Assembly (NCBI RefSeq): GCF_004114955.1
Contig: NZ_CP030053.1
Location: 4,402,001-4,466,000 of the forward strand
DNA length: 64,000 bases
Direction of reading: 5' to 3'
Origin: Bradyrhizobium guangzhouense
GTDB taxonomy: Bacteria > Pseudomonadota > Alphaproteobacteria > Rhizobiales > Xanthobacteraceae
Shown: in pieces, positions 1 through 7,847 of the stretch
Position numbering within the stretch: the first letter of the stretch is position 1
Layout: each line of letters begins with the position of its first letter
Notes under the pieces: generated by a model
Databases searched by the model: none
Told to the model about the DNA's origin: nothing
The model's input: the letters and a program-made list of their open reading frames with translations, nothing else
Made by a program: the position numbers and the translations under genes

Positions 1-468
1 CACCGTGATGATGACGATGATGATGTCGGTCACGCGCTTGAACACGCGCACCTGCGTCACGTGCTTTCGCGCGACGAAATTTTCGGTGACGTCGCGAAAA
101 TTCTGCAGATAGCGCGCCGCGCTCATGTCGACGATCCGGATCGAGATCCAGCCAATCAGCGCGATGAAGGCTACCACGAACAGGCTCGTGAGCGGAGCGC
201 GGAACGCATCGTCCAGAGGGGCGAGCGGCAGAACCAGCGCGACGGCCGCCAGGCACAGCGCGAGCTGCGCCGGGCCGGACGTGCGTTCGATGAACACGCT
301 CAGCAATGGAAGCCGGGTTCCGAAGGTGCGTTTGAGCAGCCATGTTGCGAGCCGATAGAACGACAGCGCAATCAGCATCGCCCCGGCCACCAGGCCGAGA
401 CCGATAAACCATGATGGTATCCACCCGAACATCCTATCGATGTCAGTCATGATGGCTTGGCGATTCAT
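1..468 (-). CDS. MscS-family mechanosensitive channel, N-terminal part (3' end outside window)
   Basis: The reverse strand is open for 156 codons and runs off the left edge. The protein starts MNRQAIMTDIDRMFG, has about three hydrophobic helices, and ends in ARKHVTQVRVFKRVTDIII, the stretch typically found just before the pore helix of MscS-type small-conductance channels. The family releases osmolytes across the inner membrane on hypo-osmotic shock. I chose the ATG at 468 because GGGGA lies 5 nt upstream. The internal ATG at 450 has no ribosome binding site. The pore and cytoplasmic domains are not visible, so the subfamily is open. Confidence 0.75.
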   Translation of the reverse strand, partial: MNRQAIMTDIDRMFGWIPSWFIGLGLVAGAMLIALSFYRLATWLLKRTFGTRLPLLSVFIERTSGPAQLALCLAAVALVLPLAPLDDAFRAPLTSLFVVAFIALIGWISIRIVDMSAARYLQNFRDVTENFVARKHVTQVRVFKRVTDIIIVIITV

Positions 469-589
469 TCATGTCCCCGCAATTGCGTTCGCGGCCCAAC
501 GCGTCTGCGGGAGCTTCGCTCCCACGCTCAGTGCAACGCAGCATCCCACTGGTGCAACCGTCGCCCAATTGCGCTATTCGTAGGCAATC

Positions 590-1840
590 ATGACTCGTCG
601 AACCGGCAGCGCCGATCTTCCCTTGCACTCCGGACGAGTTCCGCCGTGGCTTGCAAGCCGTATGGCGTCGCTGGGTGCGATCGTCACGCAGGCGATCGTG
701 CTGCATTATGGCCGCGATGCGTTCATGCAGCGGCTGTCGCATCCATTCTGGTTCCAGTCGTTCGGCGCCGTCATGGGCATGGACTGGCACTCCTCAGGCA
801 TCACGACGTCGGTGATCGGCGCGCTGAAGCGCGGGCTCGGCCCGCTCCAGGACGAGCTCGGCATCTATGTCTGCGGCGGCCGCGGCCAGCATTCGCGCAA
901 GACCCCGGACGAGCTCTTGCAGCTCGGCAACCGCGTCGGCTTCGACGGCGCAAAGCTCACACGCGCCAGCCGCCTCGTGGCCAAGGTCGACAGTGCCGCT
1001 GTGCAGGACGGTTTCGATCTCTATCTGCACGGCTTCTTCGTCACCTCAGATGCCAAGTGGACGGTGGTGCAACAGGGCATGAACGGCGACAAGCGCCAGG
1101 CCCGCCGCTACCACTGGCATTCCGAGGCGCTCAAGAGTTTTGTCGATGCGCCGCATAGTGCGATCGATGGCCCGCAGCAGGGCGAGATCGTCAATCTCAC
1201 CGACCATCGCGCCGAAATCTCGCGCAGCGCGCAGCTCGAGCTCCTCTCCGACCTCGGCCCTGATCGCATTCTCTCCGAACTCGAGCGGCTCACCGGCACG
1301 GCGCCCGAGCCGCTTCAGGCCACGCTGCCGCATCTGATCATGCCGGCGCATCACGATGTCAGGCCGAAGGACGTGTTCGCGCGCCGCCTGCACGGCACGC
1401 TCGCGGCCGCGGCCGAGCGCGGGCCGGTCGATTTCCCCGAGCTGTTGCTGACGCCCGGCGTCGGCGCCCGCACCGTGCGATCGCTGGCAATGGTCGCCGA
1501 GGTCGTGCACGGCGCGCCCTATCGCTTCAACGATCCCGCGCGCTTCTCGCTCGCCCATGGCGGCAAGGACCGGCATCCCTACCCCGTTCCGATCAAGGTC
1601 TATGACGAGACCATCCGCGTGCTGAAGGGCGCAATCCAGAGCGCAAAACTCGGCCGCGAGGAAGAGTTGCAGGCGATCAGGCGCCTCGACGACCAGGCGC
1701 GGCGGCTGGAACGCACCGCAAGCGGACCATCGGTCGAAGCCTATATCGCCGGTGAGCGTGAAGCCTCGCCGGATCTCGACGGTCGCTCGGTGTTCGGCTG
1801 GGAGCGCGATCGCGTCGCCTCGCGCAAATCGACGGGCTGA
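590..1840 (+). CDS. DUF763 domain-containing protein
   Basis: This 416-residue protein matches the DUF763 family over its length. The N-terminus has RTGSADLPLHSGRVPPWL, followed by a conserved Gly/His/Trp-rich block (GMDWHSSGITTSVIGALKRG, CGGRGQHSRKTP). Around residue 285 is a helix-hairpin-helix-like motif, LLTPGVGARTVRSLA, which suggests nucleic-acid binding. The family is better known from archaea and thermophiles and has no assigned reaction. Its last 100 bp overlap the 3' end of the convergent P450 gene. There is no operon partner on this strand. The family call is firm; the function is unknown. Confidence 0.85.
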   Translation: MTRRTGSADLPLHSGRVPPWLASRMASLGAIVTQAIVLHYGRDAFMQRLSHPFWFQSFGAVMGMDWHSSGITTSVIGALKRGLGPLQDELGIYVCGGRGQHSRKTPDELLQLGNRVGFDGAKLTRASRLVAKVDSAAVQDGFDLYLHGFFVTSDAKWTVVQQGMNGDKRQARRYHWHSEALKSFVDAPHSAIDGPQQGEIVNLTDHRAEISRSAQLELLSDLGPDRILSELERLTGTAPEPLQATLPHLIMPAHHDVRPKDVFARRLHGTLAAAAERGPVDFPELLLTPGVGARTVRSLAMVAEVVHGAPYRFNDPARFSLAHGGKDRHPYPVPIKVYDETIRVLKGAIQSAKLGREEELQAIRRLDDQARRLERTASGPSVEAYIAGEREASPDLDGRSVFGWERDRVASRKSTG

Positions 1841-3048
1841 CCATCGGACGCGATCACCGGCAATTTTGCGATCGCGCGGAGGCCCGGCCGCTTGCGCCAA
1901 CGGATCTGCGACGGATCGACTGCGAGACCGAGCCGCGGCCAGCGGGTGAACAGCGCCTGAAGCGCGCAGGCCCCTTCGATCCGCGCCAGCTGATGTCCCA
2001 GGCAGAAATGGATTCCCGTGCCGAAGGAGATGTGGCGATTGGGCTTGCGTTCGAGATTGAGGCGCTTCGGCTGTTCGTGCACCGCCGGATCCATATTCGC
2101 GGCGGCGAGCATCACCATGACGCGATCGCCCTTCTTCACGCGCACGCCTTCGATTTCGACGTCCCGCCGCACGTAACGCGGCTTTGAAAACTGGACCGGC
2201 GAGACGAAGCGCAAGAATTCTTCGACCGCGAGGGAGGCGCGGCTCCAATCCTGTTCCATCCAGTCAAGCATGTCAGGATTTCTGAGCAGCTCGTAGACCG
2301 AGCCGCTGATCAGATGCGTGGTGGTCTCCGAGCCCGCAGCGAGCAGCAGGAACACCATCGAGACCATTTCGTCCGGCGTGATCTCGCCGCCCTCGCGTTC
2401 GACCTGGACCAGCTCGGCAATCAGGCCCTCGCCGCCCCGCTCGCGCGCGATCCGCAACTGTCCTTCGAGATAACTCCGCATGTTGCGGAACGCGAACAGC
2501 AAGCGAAAGAAACTGACGACGTTCGTCAATGTGGACATCGCATTGGCCCAGGCGATGAAACGCGGGCGATCGGCCATGGGCAGTCCGAGCAGCTCGGAGA
2601 TCACCGACAGGGGCAGGATGCGCGCATAGCGCTCGACCAGATCGGCCGGGCTGCCGTCTGCAAACAGCTCATCGGCCAGACCATCCGCGATGGCGCGGAT
2701 GCGCGGCTCCATCGCGACGATGGCGCGGCGGCGAAAGGCTTCGTCCACGATGCTGCGCAGCCGCGTATGGTCCGGCTCGTCCGTCGTCAGCATGTTGTTG
2801 GCGATGGTCCTGACCAACCCCGGCATCCACCAGCGCAGGCCTGCCACTTCGCCGTCCTCCTTGCGCAGCGTGAAGATCGTGCTGTCCTTCAACACTTGCG
2901 CAGTGGCGTCGTGAGTGGTGGTGATCCAGACGTCGCCGACCAGGGGAAAACGTGTCGCGACCACAGGACCTTGCGCGCGCAGCGCGGCAATGGCCGTAGG
3001 CGGATCGCGAAAGAAGGCTTCGCTGGTGAAATCGAGGCGCGGTGCCAT
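1741..3048 (-). CDS. cytochrome P450
   Basis: A 435-residue soluble bacterial P450. The I-helix oxygen-binding motif AAGSETTTHL, the K-helix ExxR (EFLR), and the heme-ligand loop FGTGIHFCLGHQLARIEG with the Cys thiolate are all present, so it should be an active monooxygenase needing ferredoxin or an equivalent donor. The substrate cannot be read from sequence, and no redox partner is adjacent; the nearest is Fpr at 3.6-4.4 kb. The C-terminal 33 residues are low-complexity, Arg/Ser-rich, and lie antisense to the DUF763 C-terminus, so they are probably a read-through tail added after the usual P450 end. Confidence 0.93.
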   Translation of the reverse strand: MAPRLDFTSEAFFRDPPTAIAALRAQGPVVATRFPLVGDVWITTTHDATAQVLKDSTIFTLRKEDGEVAGLRWWMPGLVRTIANNMLTTDEPDHTRLRSIVDEAFRRRAIVAMEPRIRAIADGLADELFADGSPADLVERYARILPLSVISELLGLPMADRPRFIAWANAMSTLTNVVSFFRLLFAFRNMRSYLEGQLRIARERGGEGLIAELVQVEREGGEITPDEMVSMVFLLLAAGSETTTHLISGSVYELLRNPDMLDWMEQDWSRASLAVEEFLRFVSPVQFSKPRYVRRDVEIEGVRVKKGDRVMVMLAAANMDPAVHEQPKRLNLERKPNRHISFGTGIHFCLGHQLARIEGACALQALFTRWPRLGLAVDPSQIRWRKRPGLRAIAKLPVIASDGQPVDLREATRSRSQPNTERPSRSGEASRSPAI

Positions 3049-3128
3049 GGAATCACCGGAATGGTTGTTGGCGCCTCAACCACATGGTGTGTGAGGCCGT
3101 AGACGCAAGGGCTGGAACCCGCCCTTCT

Positions 3129-3455
3129 TTAGCCCCGGCCCGGCGACCGCGGACCGACCTTGCGCTGCTGCTGGTTGGTGTAGGCGTCCCAATGGCTCCA
3201 GCTGCCATTACTGAGGCTCTGCAGGTCGGTGCCGAGCGGGCGGCGCGTGCGCTTGTCGTGATCGCCAATCACGCGTTCCGACTGCGCGATCTTGCGCTTG
3301 AGTTCACCGATCGTCTTCTGGGTCTGGCCGTTGCGCTTGGAGGACGCGATCTCGCCCATCGTGAAGCGCGCGGTCTCCAGCGCCTTCAACTCGGCGCGAT
3401 TTTTCTTCAACTGAACCCGGTGCCAGGCGATGTTGCTGTCGCTGTCCGCAACCAT
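3129..3455 (-). CDS. small coiled-coil hypothetical protein
   Basis: A 108-residue protein starting MVADSDSNIAWHRVQLKKN. Residues about 10-75 are rich in Lys, Glu, Arg and Leu in heptad-like spacing, which predicts a helical coiled coil. The C-terminus is polar and Arg/Gly-rich. No signal peptide or membrane segment is seen. The ATG at 3455 is preferred over an upstream GTG at 3482 because GCGGAG lies 7 nt before it. I do not recognise a family. It is a single gene between the P450 and a palindromic repeat. Confidence 0.6.
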   Translation of the reverse strand: MVADSDSNIAWHRVQLKKNRAELKALETARFTMGEIASSKRNGQTQKTIGELKRKIAQSERVIGDHDKRTRRPLGTDLQSLSNGSWSHWDAYTNQQQRKVGPRSPGRG

Positions 3456-3551
3456 GTGGGAACTCCGCTGATTCGCTCCCACAGTGTATCAAGCGCCGAA
3501 TCGGCGGGGCAACGCCCGGCCGACGGCGAAAATGCGGAGATATTGCGAGAA

Positions 3552-3600
3552 GGGCACGATCCGGAAAAGGGTGAAGCGGTCTTCCGAATAGATCATGCCC
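3552..3600. repeat. palindromic intergenic element (RPE-like)
   Basis: An inverted repeat bounded by GGGCACGATC and GATCATGCCC (9 of 10 pairs), with inner GATCCGGAAAAG and TCTTCCGAATAG arms. It lies between the hypothetical gene and the fpr stop codon. The related element at 29276-29345 shares the GATCATGC ends and the CCGGAAAA core, so this is a dispersed family. It could fold as a transcript hairpin at the end of fpr. Confidence 0.6.
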
Positions 3601-3614
3601 AAAAAGTGCCGCGT

Positions 3615-4388
3615 TTAGCGCTCGGCAAACGCCTTCTCGACCACGAACTGGGCGGGCTCGCCATGGTTGCCCTCGACGAAGCCGCGCTCGCCCAGCAGCA
3701 CGCGGGTGTCGGCGACCAGCGCCGGGCTGCCGCAGATCATGACGCGGTCATGGGCCGCCTCGATGGCCGGCAGGCCGATATCGGCGAACAGCTTTCCTGA
3801 CGTGATGAGGTCGGTGATTCGGCCGCGGTTGCGGAAGGGATCGCGGGTCACGGTCGGGTAGTAGATCAGCTGGTTCTGGATGTATTCGCCCAGCATCTCG
3901 TCCTTCGGCAGGTGCTCCGTGATCATCTCGCCATAGGCGAGTTCCTTCACATGACGGCAGCCGTGCAGCAGCACGACCTTCTCGAACCGCTCGTAGGTCT
4001 CGGGGTCCTTGATCACGCTCAGGAACGGCGCAAGGCCGGTGCCGGTGCCGATCAAATAGAGGTTGCGCCCCGCTTCCAAATTATCGATCACGAGCGTGCC
4101 GGTGGCCTTGCGACTGACGATGATCTCGTCGCCTTGCTTCAGATGCTGGAGGCGCGAGGTCAGCGGCCCATCGGGCACCTTGATCGAGAAGAACTCCAGC
4201 GTGTCCTCGTAATTGGCGCTGGCGACGCTGTAGGCCCGCAGCAGCGGCTTCTCGCCGACCTTGAGCCCGATCATGGTGAATTCGCCGTTGCGGAAACGGA
4301 AGGTCGGGCTGCGGGTGGTCTTGAAGGAGAACAGCGTGTCGGTCCAGTGGTGGACGCTCAAAACGCTTTCCTGATTGAAATTGCTCAT
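3615..4388 (-). CDS. fpr: ferredoxin--NADP(+) reductase
   Basis: A 257-residue, single-chain bacterial Fpr that transfers electrons between NADPH and ferredoxin or flavodoxin. RAYSVASANYED (residues about 51-62) is the FAD-binding RxYS motif, the segment near LTSRLQHL contacts the pyrophosphate, GTGTGLAPFLSV binds NADP, and MICGSPALV is the C-terminal NADP motif. The protein ends VVEKAFAER, as in subclass I bacterial Fpr. It is divergent from the enamidase gene across a 157-bp region that carries regulon operators. It may therefore be co-induced and feed ferredoxin to 6-hydroxynicotinate reductase, but it could also be a housekeeping enzyme. Confidence 0.93.
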   Translation of the reverse strand: MSNFNQESVLSVHHWTDTLFSFKTTRSPTFRFRNGEFTMIGLKVGEKPLLRAYSVASANYEDTLEFFSIKVPDGPLTSRLQHLKQGDEIIVSRKATGTLVIDNLEAGRNLYLIGTGTGLAPFLSVIKDPETYERFEKVVLLHGCRHVKELAYGEMITEHLPKDEMLGEYIQNQLIYYPTVTRDPFRNRGRITDLITSGKLFADIGLPAIEAAHDRVMICGSPALVADTRVLLGERGFVEGNHGEPAQFVVEKAFAER

Positions 4389-4439
4389 CTCACCCTTCCG
4401 TTTCGCTTCCAGCGGTTTCCGAGGCGGTCAGCTATGCGT

Positions 4440-4470
4440 CGTTTGTACACGATCATTCGTATACTAATGA
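4440..4470. promoter_or_regulatory. tandem operator in front of enamidase (site A)
   Basis: Two adjoining half-palindromes. CGTTTGTACACGA is at 4440-4452. TCATTCGTATACTAATGA is at 4453-4470 and is palindromic except for one base pair. The half-site is TC(A/G)TT(C/T)GTA. Sixteen of 18 bases match the site at 14189-14206, and the same half-sites occur at 14343 and 19474. It lies 75 nt before the enamidase start and 52 nt before fpr. The likely binder is the MarR protein encoded at 5885, which is an inference. Confidence 0.7.
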
Positions 4471-4545
4471 ATAATCCCGCTTGATCCCGCGGTCAAGGCT
4501 GCCCAAGATCGCGAGCGTTGCAGTTAGGAATAAGGAGCCCCTTCC

Positions 4546-5742
4546 ATGGCGCATGACGCACCCCAGGCCACCGGACCCTCGAAGCTGGTGATCCGCAATA
4601 TCGGCCTGATCCTGTCCGGCGCGCTGGAAAAGCCCATCCTGGACGGCGACACCATCGTCGCCGAGAACGGCAAGATCACCGCGATCGGCCGCTACAAGGA
4701 CCTCAACACCGAAGGCGCAACCACCATCGTCGATGCCAATGGCACGACGGTCACCCCCGGCCTGATCGACAGTCACGTCCATCCCGTCGCCGGCGACTGG
4801 ACGCCGCGGCAGAACCAGATCAACTGGATCGACAGCTCGCTCCATGGCGGCATCACCACCATGATCTCGGCCGGCGAAGTGCACATGCCCGGCCGCCCCC
4901 GCGACGTCGTTGGCCTCAAGGCGATGGCGATCTTCGCCCAGCGCGCATTCTGGACGCTGCGTCCGGGCGGCGTGAAAGTTCACGCCGGCGCCCCTGTGAT
5001 CGAATGCGAGATGGTCGAGGAAGATTTCAAGGAGATGGCCGCCGCCGGCGTCAAGCTGCTCGGCGAAGTCGGCCTTGGCGGCGTCAAGGACGGCCCGACC
5101 GCGCGCAAGATGGTCGGCTGGGCCCGCAAATACGGCATCCAGAGCACCATCCATACCGGCGGCCCCTCGATCCCCGGCTCGGGCCTAATCGACAAGGACG
5201 TGGTGCTGGAGGCCGACACCGACGTGGTCGGCCACATCAATGGCGGCCACACTGCCTTGCCCGACGACCAGATCCGCTGCATTTGCGAGGGCTGCAAGCG
5301 CGGGCTCGAGATCGTTCACAACGGCAATGAGCGCTCGGCGCTCTACACGCTGCGCATCGCGCGCGAGATGGGCGACCTGCACCGCGTCATCCTCGGCACC
5401 GACGGGCCGGCCGGCTCCGGCGTGCAGCCGCTCGGCATCCTGCGCATGGTCTCGATGCTGTCCTCGATCGGCGAGCTGCCGGCCGAGCTGGCCTTTTGCC
5501 TCGCCACCGGCAACACCGCGCGGATGCGGCAGCTCGATTGCGGCCTGATCGAGGTCGGCCGTGCCGCCGATTTCGTCATCATGGACAAGGCCCAGCACTC
5601 GCCCGGCAAGAACATCCTGGAGAGTGTCCAGCTCGGCGACCTCCCCGGCATCGGCATGACCATCATCGACGGCATCGTGCGGACGCAGCGCAGCCGCAAC
5701 ACGCCGCCGGCGGGCCGGGTGCCGGAGGTGGTGGCGAAGTGA
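4546..5742 (+). CDS. ena: enamidase-type cyclic amidohydrolase (6-oxo-1,4,5,6-tetrahydronicotinate hydrolysis)
   Basis: A 398-residue cytosolic metal-dependent amidohydrolase. LIDSHVHPVAGDW gives the HxH metal pair, HTGG and HINGGH further metal ligands, and GTDGPAGSG the catalytic Asp. In Eubacterium barkeri, enamidase, a bifunctional Fe-Zn amidohydrolase, opens 1,4,5,6-tetrahydro-6-oxonicotinate to 2-formylglutarate and ammonia. This protein resembles that family, and a 6-hydroxynicotinate reductase gene in the same cluster would supply the substrate. AAGGAG precedes the ATG. The gene has its own operator and is convergent with marR. The family call is firm; the substrate follows mostly from context. 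Confidence 0.8.
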   Translation: MAHDAPQATGPSKLVIRNIGLILSGALEKPILDGDTIVAENGKITAIGRYKDLNTEGATTIVDANGTTVTPGLIDSHVHPVAGDWTPRQNQINWIDSSLHGGITTMISAGEVHMPGRPRDVVGLKAMAIFAQRAFWTLRPGGVKVHAGAPVIECEMVEEDFKEMAAAGVKLLGEVGLGGVKDGPTARKMVGWARKYGIQSTIHTGGPSIPGSGLIDKDVVLEADTDVVGHINGGHTALPDDQIRCICEGCKRGLEIVHNGNERSALYTLRIAREMGDLHRVILGTDGPAGSGVQPLGILRMVSMLSSIGELPAELAFCLATGNTARMRQLDCGLIEVGRAADFVIMDKAQHSPGKNILESVQLGDLPGIGMTIIDGIVRTQRSRNTPPAGRVPEVVAK

Positions 5743-5758
5743 TCGGGAAGAAGGTGCC

Positions 5759-5877
5759 GTAGGGTGGGTTAGTTAGCCGAAGGAGTAACCCACCTCTTTT
5801 CTTTCCGAACAGATCGAAGTTGGTGGGTTACGCCCTGCAGATGCGCTTAGCGCATCTGCAGGGCTAACCCACCCTAC
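5759..5877. repeat. GTAGGGTGGG-bounded inverted repeat, copy 1
   Basis: An intergenic element between the convergent enamidase and marR genes. It opens with GTAGGGTGGGTTAG and closes with CTAACCCACCCTAC. Internal TAACCCACC / GGTGGGTTA arms and a GCAGATGCGC hairpin mean it can fold as a compound cruciform or bidirectional transcript hairpin. A second copy with the same ends lies at 9791-9905 in the same operon. Confidence 0.8.
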
Positions 5878-5884
5878 AAGACCA

Positions 5885-6340
5885 TCACCTCAGCTTGTTC
5901 AACAACGCCATCAGCAGCTCGCGCTCTTTCGCATCGAGTGGCGCCAGCGTCTCGCGCGTGATCGCGATCGCGTTCGGCGCGAGCTTTTCCGCGAGCTGCT
6001 GCCCGGCACGCGTCAGGCTCACCAGAAGGCGCCGTCCGTCCTCGGGATCCTGGCTGGTCTCCGTCAGGCCGCGCGCGGTCAATCGATCGATCACACCTTT
6101 GATGGTCGCGACATCCATTGCCGTCAGTCGCCCGAGCTGGTTCTGCGAACACGGCCCGGTCTCGGCGAGCTTCGACAACGCCGCCCATTGCGTCGGCGTC
6201 AGGTTGGTGCCGATGTCGCGGGAGAAGATCGAGCTGTGGCGCTGCCAGACCTGGCGCAGGATGAAGCCGACCTGCTCGTCGAGAACGTAGGGCGGCTTGC
6301 CCTGCTTGACACTCTTCTTCGCCGTGACGCTTCTTGCCAT
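5885..6340 (-). CDS. MarR-family transcriptional regulator, probable nicotinate-cluster repressor
   Basis: A 151-residue winged-helix protein. Residues about 50-110 form the DNA-binding domain (LTPTQWAALSKLAETGPCSQNQLG, then the wing DPEDGRRLLVSLT). It is the last gene of the operon hnr-UPF0280-AA_synth-livKHMGF-marR, so it would be autoregulated through the operator at 14189. MarR proteins called NicR or BpsR control nicotinate catabolism in Pseudomonas and Bordetella, which fits this position. The start could instead be a GTG at 6358 that overlaps the livF stop; I prefer the ATG at 6340 behind a GGGGCTGGA stretch. The effector is unknown. Confidence 0.85.
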   Translation of the reverse strand: MARSVTAKKSVKQGKPPYVLDEQVGFILRQVWQRHSSIFSRDIGTNLTPTQWAALSKLAETGPCSQNQLGRLTAMDVATIKGVIDRLTARGLTETSQDPEDGRRLLVSLTRAGQQLAEKLAPNAIAITRETLAPLDAKERELLMALLNKLR

Positions 6341-6354
6341 TCCAGCCCCGCCCC

Positions 6355-7059
6355 TCACAACGACAGATGCGCGTCGCGGATATCCGGACGTGCGTCTAGC
6401 TCGGCCATGGTCCCGCCGAAGCAGATGCGGCCGCGCTCGATGATGTAGGCGCGATCCGAAATCAACCGCGCAAAGTGCAAATTCTGCTCGGAGACGACGA
6501 TGCTGACGCCCTCCTTCTTCATGGTCAGGATGGCATCGACCATCTGCTCCACGATCTTCGGCGACAGGCCTTCCGAGGGCTCATCCAGCAGCACCAGCGA
6601 CGGATTGCCCATCAGCGTGCGTGCGATGGTCAGCATCTGCTGCTCGCCGCCGCTCATGCGGCCGCCGGGACGGTTCTTCATCTCGCCGAGGTTCGGAAAC
6701 AGCGTGAACAGCTTTTCGCGATCCCAGTGCGGCGCGTTCGGTCGTTTCGGCTGACGGCCGACTTCGAGATTCTCCTCCACGGTCAGATCGGTGAAAATGC
6801 GCCGCTCCTCCGGCACATAGCCGAGCCCCTCGCGCACGATCTCATGCGTCGGTTTGGCCGAGACATCCTTGCCCTCGAACATGATGCGGCCGGTGCGCTG
6901 CGCGACGAGGCCGACGATCGAGCGGAACGTGGTCGACTTGCCGGCGCCGTTGCGCCCGAGCAGCGCCACCACCTCGCCTTCGCCGACCTCGAAACCGATG
7001 TCGAACAGGATATGCGCGGGGCCGTAATGGCTGTTGAGGTCCTGTACCGTGAGCTTCAT
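6355..7059 (-). CDS. livF: branched-chain amino acid-type ABC transporter ATPase (LivF)
   Basis: A 234-residue ABC ATPase of the LivF class. Walker A is GRNGAGKST (residues about 35-43), the signature is MSGGEQQML, and Walker B is LVLLDEPSEGLSP. The livG stop overlaps its ATG in ATGA, so the two ATPases are translationally coupled. It would energise uptake of the ligand bound by LivK. Gene order and operator control suggest the cargo is nicotinate or a related N-heterocycle rather than leucine or isoleucine, which is an inference. Confidence 0.93.
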   Translation of the reverse strand: MKLTVQDLNSHYGPAHILFDIGFEVGEGEVVALLGRNGAGKSTTFRSIVGLVAQRTGRIMFEGKDVSAKPTHEIVREGLGYVPEERRIFTDLTVEENLEVGRQPKRPNAPHWDREKLFTLFPNLGEMKNRPGGRMSGGEQQMLTIARTLMGNPSLVLLDEPSEGLSPKIVEQMVDAILTMKKEGVSIVVSEQNLHFARLISDRAYIIERGRICFGGTMAELDARPDIRDAHLSL

Positions 7060-7847
7060 GCCGAGGCCCCCTCGCGATGGCCGCCCTCGTAGAGCAGGCC
7101 CTCGCCGAGATAGATCGCCTGCACCTGCGGATTGCCGCGCACCTCGGCCGGCGAGCCCTCGGCGATCAGCGTGCCGCGATTGAGCACGATGATGCGGTCG
7201 GCATGCTCGAACACCACGTCCATGTCGTGCTCGGTGAAGAGCACGCCGATCGACTTCTCCTTCGCGATCTGGGCCGTGAGCCGCATCAGCTCGACGCGCT
7301 CGCGCGGCGCCATGCCGGCGGTCGGCTCGTCCATCAAGAGCAGCTTTGGATCGTTGGCGAGCGCCACCGCCAGCTCGAGCCGCTTGAGATCGCCATAGGC
7401 GAGCTCGCCGCAGGGACGATCGGCGTAGCCGCCCATGCCGACCAGCTCGAGCAGCCGGCCGGCCTCGTTGCGATCAACATTCGGCGCCGAGCCCCAGAGA
7501 TTGAACAGCTGCTGACCATGCGAGATCAGCGCGACCTGCACGTTCTCGCGCACCGTCATGGTGGCGAACGTCGCGGTGATCTGGAAAGTTCGGCCGACAC
7601 CCATGCGCCAGATCTCGCGCGGCTTCTTGCCCGTGGTCTCCTCGCCGAGCAGACGCACATGGCCGCTATCGGGCTTGTTCTGGCCGTTGAGCATGTCGAA
7701 GCAGGTGCTCTTGCCCGCGCCGTTCGGGCCGATCAGCGCCAGGATTTCGCCTGATCGCAGCGCGAACGAGACGCCGCGCACGGCGTGGATGCCGCCATAG
7801 GATTTGGTCAGGCCTTCGACCGCGAGAAGTGGGGGTGAAACGCTCAT
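7056..7847 (-). CDS. livG: branched-chain amino acid-type ABC transporter ATPase (LivG)
   Basis: A 263-residue ATPase starting MSVSPPLLAVEGLTKSYGG. Walker A is GPNGAGKST, the signature region AYGDLKRLELAVAL has a degenerate LSGGQ as is usual for LivG, and Walker B is LLLMDEPTAGM. The ATG at 7847 overlaps the livHM stop (ATGA). A longer reading that begins at 8396 would be antisense-like, Arg-rich and overlap livHM, so I rejected it. It pairs with LivF on the cytoplasmic face of the fused permease. Confidence 0.93.
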   Translation of the reverse strand: MSVSPPLLAVEGLTKSYGGIHAVRGVSFALRSGEILALIGPNGAGKSTCFDMLNGQNKPDSGHVRLLGEETTGKKPREIWRMGVGRTFQITATFATMTVRENVQVALISHGQQLFNLWGSAPNVDRNEAGRLLELVGMGGYADRPCGELAYGDLKRLELAVALANDPKLLLMDEPTAGMAPRERVELMRLTAQIAKEKSIGVLFTEHDMDVVFEHADRIIVLNRGTLIAEGSPAEVRGNPQVQAIYLGEGLLYEGGHREGASA

